This document shows, in pieces, positions 17,252 to 20,295 of a stretch of DNA of 20,295 nt. Location: assembly GCA_016866815.1 (NCBI GenBank), contig VGKZ01000006.1:1-20295 (forward strand), read 5' to 3'. The notes below the pieces were generated by a model, which saw only the letters and a program-made list of their open reading frames with translations, did not search any database and was not told the DNA's origin. The first letter of the stretch is position 1, and every line of letters begins with the position of its first letter. This DNA is from Candidatus Peregrinibacteria bacterium (GTDB taxonomy: Bacteria > Patescibacteriota > Gracilibacteria > Peribacterales > Peribacteraceae). The position numbers were made by a program, and so were the translations under genes.

Positions 17252-18543
17252 ATGCGGTTTTTTACCATCAGCGTCAGTATTCTCGTTGTGTTTTCAGCTG
17301 TACCAGCGGCAGCGATGGCACCATCTGCATTTCCGGACGTTGCCGAAGGCCATCCATACGCTAGTGCGATTCGCCAGGCATATGACTACGGCTTTATCGC
17401 AGGTGATCCTGATGGCATGTTTCGCCCCGACGACACTATCAACCGTGCGGAGTTCGCAAAGATCATCGTAAGTGTCGCGACTCCAAAGGAGGATATTGCG
17501 ACATGTATGGAATCGTGGGAAGGAAATTCATTCAGCGATGTCCCGGCGGATGCGTGGTTCGCGCCATACGTTGCACGGCGGATTTTCATGTGATCGCTAC
17601 CGGGTACGGTGACGGGACATTCCGTCCTGCGAATAAGATTAATTTTGCAGAAGCGGCGAAGATGCTCTCGATAGGGTTCCATGTCACGGATATGGAAGAT
17701 CGGCACGATGCCTGGTACGGTCCGTACGTTTCCGGTCTTCAGCAGAAAAACGCCATTCCTTTTTCCATACACAGTTTTGATCAGGTGATCACCCGCGCAG
17801 AAATGGCGGAAATGATCATACGATTGGAATTGGGTCAGGAAGATTCGTGGCATACGCAAACATATGAAGCACTGGAGCGGAGCACAGCAGTGCTGCGACA
17901 AAGGGGGAACGTCGATTATCTTGTCCGGTATGCGATGGAAACGGAGAATGTTCCCTTCGAGGAAGGGTACGATGGGGAGGTTGTCACAAGAAATGTCCGT
18001 ACAGGTGAGCGTACGGTTCTCGTGAAGAGCGTCAAAACGGCGGTTGAGGGGCTGCGATCGACATTCAACCTTACGCTCGAACCTTTTGCATTACCGGCAA
18101 ACTCGTCTCTCGTTATTTTCCGGACGGTGCTGAAGGAAACGGATAATGCTGGCGGGACACTCTATGCATTTGATCCCTCCACCAAGCGTTTTACGGAGAT
18201 GTGCATCAATGATTCTTACAACGGTTCATTTGATGGTGCCGCGTTATCACCGATGCAGGATCGCATCGTTTGGACAAAGGCTGATTCCCAAGAGCATTTG
18301 GAGACCGGACTGGTGCAACAGCTCTTTGCAGGAAACCTAACGGACGATTCTTTCCAGCTCATTGAAGAACTCCATGGAGAGGAGACCTTCAACGGTTACG
18401 AATACGGATTGGCCACTTTCTTTGATCTGGAGTGGACCCAGCCGTACGTGCTTCGTTACGGCGTATTCGATCAAGATCTCAAAAACCGCGGCCAAATGGG
18501 TAAGGAAGCACTGATCGAGCAGCGCACGTTGAAAGTGAAGTAG
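17252..18543 (+). CDS. S-layer-homology domain surface protein, frameshifted
   Basis: A signal peptide (MRFFTISVSILVVFSAVPAAAMA) leads into three SLH domains, which in other bacteria bind secondary cell-wall polymers. SLH1 runs FPDVAEGHPYA to FRPDDTINRAEF at about 27-70. SLH2 starts FSDVPADAWFAPYVA at about 94-108, then the frame meets a TGA at 17591. Its continuation (ADFHVIATGYGDGTFRPANKIN) lies in the -1 frame, which stays open from before 17503 to the TAA at 18543. SLH3 (WYGPYVSG to ITRAEMAEMI) and a domain of about 240 aa of unknown type follow. Restoring one G near 17578-17581 joins the two halves into one 430-aa protein with perfect SLH2 spacing. The cause may be a sequencing error, recent decay or phase variation. 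An ATG at 17228 overlapping the secA stop is an alternative start. Confidence 0.85.
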
Positions 18544-18562
18544 TGCGCCTGATTTCGGGCAC

Positions 18563-18606
18563 GAGCCACCCGCCAACATCATGTCAGCGGGTGTGAGAGC
18601 TCTTTT
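18563..18606 (+). terminator. Probable terminator after the SLH gene
   Basis: CACCCGC (18567-18573) pairs with GCGGGTG (18587-18593). An outer GAGC/GCTC pair with a bulge extends the stem, and five T follow directly. The 13-nt loop is large, so strength is uncertain. Confidence 0.5.
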
Positions 18607-18647
18607 TCCCTGACGGAAGCGGTGTAGATGCCACTATTGCGATAGCG

Positions 18648-18653
18648 TATACT
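18648..18653 (+). promoter_or_regulatory. -10 box (TATACT) at the delta' gene
   Basis: TATACT ends 8 nt before the ATG at 18662, again predicting a leaderless or nearly leaderless message. The intervening bases are pyrimidine-rich and offer no Shine-Dalgarno site. Confidence 0.5.
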
Positions 18654-18661
18654 TCTCCTCC

Positions 18662-19639
18662 ATGCCGCGTCTCCGGGACATCGTCGGTCATGAAAAGCAG
18701 ATGCAGTCTCTTGCGCAGGACATCGCGCAGGGCAATGTCGCACACGCGTATCTGTTCTCTGGTGTTCCGCACCTGGGGAAGATGTCCGTCGCGCTACGCT
18801 TCGCAGCGGATTTACTCATGATTGATGCAAATGCTGCGGAGAAGAAATCGATTCAGAGGCAGATCGAGCATCTCACGCATCCTGATCTCCTCGTCCTGGA
18901 TCAATTATGGATGGAGGAAGCGTGTGAAGACTGGGGAGTGATCGCAAAGACATCGAATGCACCCCAGGTGCACAGGAGCAAGAAGCCGGCAGCGAAGACG
19001 GACACCATCAGCATCGACGATATCCGTGCGTTGCAAGAAATTCTCTACGGAACGGCGATGGGACGATACCGCTGCTGCATCATACGTTCCATCGAGCGCA
19101 TGCAGGAGGCAGCTGCAAGCGCGTTCCTGAAAATTCTGGAAGAGCCTCCGGAGTATTTGATTTTTCTCCTGACGACGCAGGATCTGGAGGTATTGCTGCC
19201 TACCATTGTTTCCCGTACACGCGTGCTGGCCTTCCATCCGTTACCTTCGCGTTCCTTACAGCCATTGCTGGATGAGGTTGACGAAGATGATGCGCGGTTC
19301 ATTCTTCATCTTTCGCGCGGCGCTCCGGGTACCGCCATCAGTCTGGCTTCTGACCCCGATCTCCTCCGAACGCACAGAACCGTACACGGGACGGCGCAGT
19401 CCTTCTGGAGGGCATCGCAGGATCTGGAGAGGATGAAGTTGCTGGTTCCCATCCATGAGCGTGGATCAGAAGCGGATATGCTACTGCTTCACCTTGGGCT
19501 CATTCTCCGTGAACGCATGCCCGCCAATGTGGCATGTGTCCGCGCATACAGCGAGCTGGCACGGGACCTGGAAAGCAACGCGCACCGTCAGTTGCTCGTG
19601 CAGCGGTTTGCACTCAGTGTGGGGCAGTCACTTCGATAG
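18662..19639 (+). CDS. holB: DNA polymerase III delta' subunit-like clamp loader protein
   Basis: Delta' is the stator of the clamp loader, which opens the sliding clamp ring at the replication fork. The 325-aa product starts DIVGHEKQMQSLAQDIAQGNVAHAYLFSG, the typical delta'/gamma opening. It has a degenerate P-loop, GVPHLGKMS at 34-42, in which the Thr/Ser after Lys is Met. SIDDIRALQEIL follows at about 117-128, then the signature SAFLKILEEPP at 153-163 and TIVSRTRVLAFHPL at 181-194, where the usual SRC reads SRT. An intact dnaX would keep the P-loop Thr and a Cys4 zinc site; neither is present, so delta' is the better call. The rest is the collar region. It is convergent with the DUF4215 gene. 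Confidence 0.85.
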   Translation: MPRLRDIVGHEKQMQSLAQDIAQGNVAHAYLFSGVPHLGKMSVALRFAADLLMIDANAAEKKSIQRQIEHLTHPDLLVLDQLWMEEACEDWGVIAKTSNAPQVHRSKKPAAKTDTISIDDIRALQEILYGTAMGRYRCCIIRSIERMQEAAASAFLKILEEPPEYLIFLLTTQDLEVLLPTIVSRTRVLAFHPLPSRSLQPLLDEVDEDDARFILHLSRGAPGTAISLASDPDLLRTHRTVHGTAQSFWRASQDLERMKLLVPIHERGSEADMLLLHLGLILRERMPANVACVRAYSELARDLESNAHRQLLVQRFALSVGQSLR

Positions 19640-19676
19640 CCGTGTACGTGGTTTTCTTGCGTGCTTCTGGGGAGTG

Positions 19677-19696
19677 CCTATTTGCCGGCAAGCAGG
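19677..19696. repeat. 20-bp near-perfect palindrome, copy B
   Basis: CCTATTTGCCGGCAAGCAGG pairs at eight positions plus one G-T and one mismatch around the same TGCCGGCA centre as the copy at 6320-6339. It lies in the 71-bp gap between convergent stops, 14 bp from the end of the DUF4215 gene. Confidence 0.6.
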
Positions 19697-19710
19697 TACC
19701 CGTGCTGATT

Positions 19711-20295
19711 CTATTTTCTTCTTCTCCGAACCCATCCCCAACCTGCAGCCATGCCGGAGGCAACAACGACAACGGCCGCGGGTCCGGATTCCGTCGTCTG
19801 CGGTAACTGCTGCATGAAGGGTTGAAGCTGCGCGTAGGGAAGTTGCTGGTAGGGCATCTGATATGGCGCGAAGGGGAATTGAGCGAACTGATGGGCTGCC
19901 AGGCTGTTTGGTTGTTGTGGGGTCACTTGATTTTCATATCCCGTCTCAAGTATTGCATCTTTCTGTACCAGCACACTTATCTCTTTCACACAGTATGCAT
20001 CGCAGCCGTCGTTGCCGATACGGTTGCCATCATCGCACTGTTCGAAGGAATCAAGAATACTGTCACCGCAGCGACCAAGTGAACAATCAGGCCGACAGTT
20101 CGCATTAGGCGATGTGGAATTCAGGTTTCCTCTGTCACATTCTTCGCCGAGATCGGTGTGACCGTCGCCGCAACTGCGGGAAACGAAGCGGCACCTTAGG
20201 CAGGAGTAAGGCAAAGTCGGATTATGGGTCGACTGTTCACACTGTTCACCGAGAAGTCTCTGGAGAATGCCATCGCCGCAGATGCCGATTTCGAG
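19711..20295 (-). CDS. DUF4215-type Cys-repeat surface protein, C-terminal part (truncated by window edge)
   Basis: The frame is open to the right edge, so the start lies outside. The visible 194 residues hold three tandem Cys repeats of the DUF4215 (myxobacterial Cys-rich) type: ICGDGILQRLLGEQC, then SCGDGHTDLGEECDRGN, then RCGDSILDSFEQCDDGN followed by GNDGCDAYC. A Gln/Pro/Tyr-rich spacer of about 50 residues follows. The end is a short C-terminal anchor: TTESGPAAVVVVASGMAAG, then WGWVRRRRK. That layout (small-residue motif, one hydrophobic helix, basic tail) is that of a sorting or membrane-anchor signal. The protein is probably exported and held on the cell surface. Ligands are unknown. 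Confidence 0.85.
   Translation of the reverse strand, partial: LEIGICGDGILQRLLGEQCEQSTHNPTLPYSCLRCRFVSRSCGDGHTDLGEECDRGNLNSTSPNANCRPDCSLGRCGDSILDSFEQCDDGNRIGNDGCDAYCVKEISVLVQKDAILETGYENQVTPQQPNSLAAHQFAQFPFAPYQMPYQQLPYAQLQPFMQQLPQTTESGPAAVVVVASGMAAGWGWVRRRRK

Noticed and set aside
17591..17593. TGA in the SLH gene read as a recoded codon (Gly or Trp code)
   Set aside because: TGA ends other genes here (the 276-aa, 1375-aa and GT2 genes), and the frame after the TGA does not continue the SLH domain, while the -1 frame does.
17575..17595. Programmed -1 frameshift in the SLH gene
   Set aside because: No X XXY YYZ heptamer lies in the overlap and no strong downstream structure is seen; a one-base loss explains the data more simply.

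Overview
The window looks like a chromosomal piece from a Candidate Phyla Radiation (Patescibacteria) bacterium. Peregrinibacteria or a close lineage is my best guess, by inference only. The basis is a mid-GC genome with the standard code (TGA is used as a stop), compact operons with few Shine-Dalgarno sites, S-layer-homology and DUF4215-type surface proteins, a tandem-OB single-strand DNA-binding protein, and many short palindromic and 7-bp-period repeats, inside genes as well as between them, of a kind I associate with CPR genomes. No rRNA, tRNA, CRISPR array or transposase gene was seen.

Layout. (a) 1-5093, minus strand: an operon of three secreted proteins of unknown function (1375 aa, 276 aa and a truncated third). 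The first two share an N-terminal Trp/Cys module. (b) 5283-6140, plus strand: ssb with two OB folds, transcribed divergently from (a) and closed by a terminator. (c) 6448-9697, minus strand: murB, a small two-helix membrane protein, and gltX. Two related, highly structured intergenic elements lie just downstream of murB and gltX. (d) 9773-13655, minus strand: a cell-envelope cluster read in the order GT2 glycosyltransferase, ftsW, murG, cyclophilin lipoprotein. (e) 13748-19639, plus strand: tsaB, secA, a frameshifted SLH-domain surface protein, and a DNA polymerase III delta' (holB-like) gene. (f) 19711-20295, minus strand: the C-terminal part of a DUF4215 Cys-repeat surface protein with a membrane anchor.

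How the genes fit together. MurB, FtsW and MurG are steps of peptidoglycan synthesis. SecA would export the SLH protein encoded directly after it, the three signal-peptide proteins, the cyclophilin lipoprotein and the DUF4215 protein. SSB, delta', GltX and TsaB are housekeeping.

Two patterns stand out. First, at least eight loci between 6.8 and 17.2 kb carry local arrays with a 7- or 8-bp period. Their unit sequences are unrelated, and they sit in loops, linkers and termini of essential genes (murB, murG, GT2, tsaB, secA) and between GT2 and tsaB. Second, several genes have a -10-like box, often an extended TGnTAnnnT, ending only 6-8 nt before the start codon, which predicts leaderless mRNAs.
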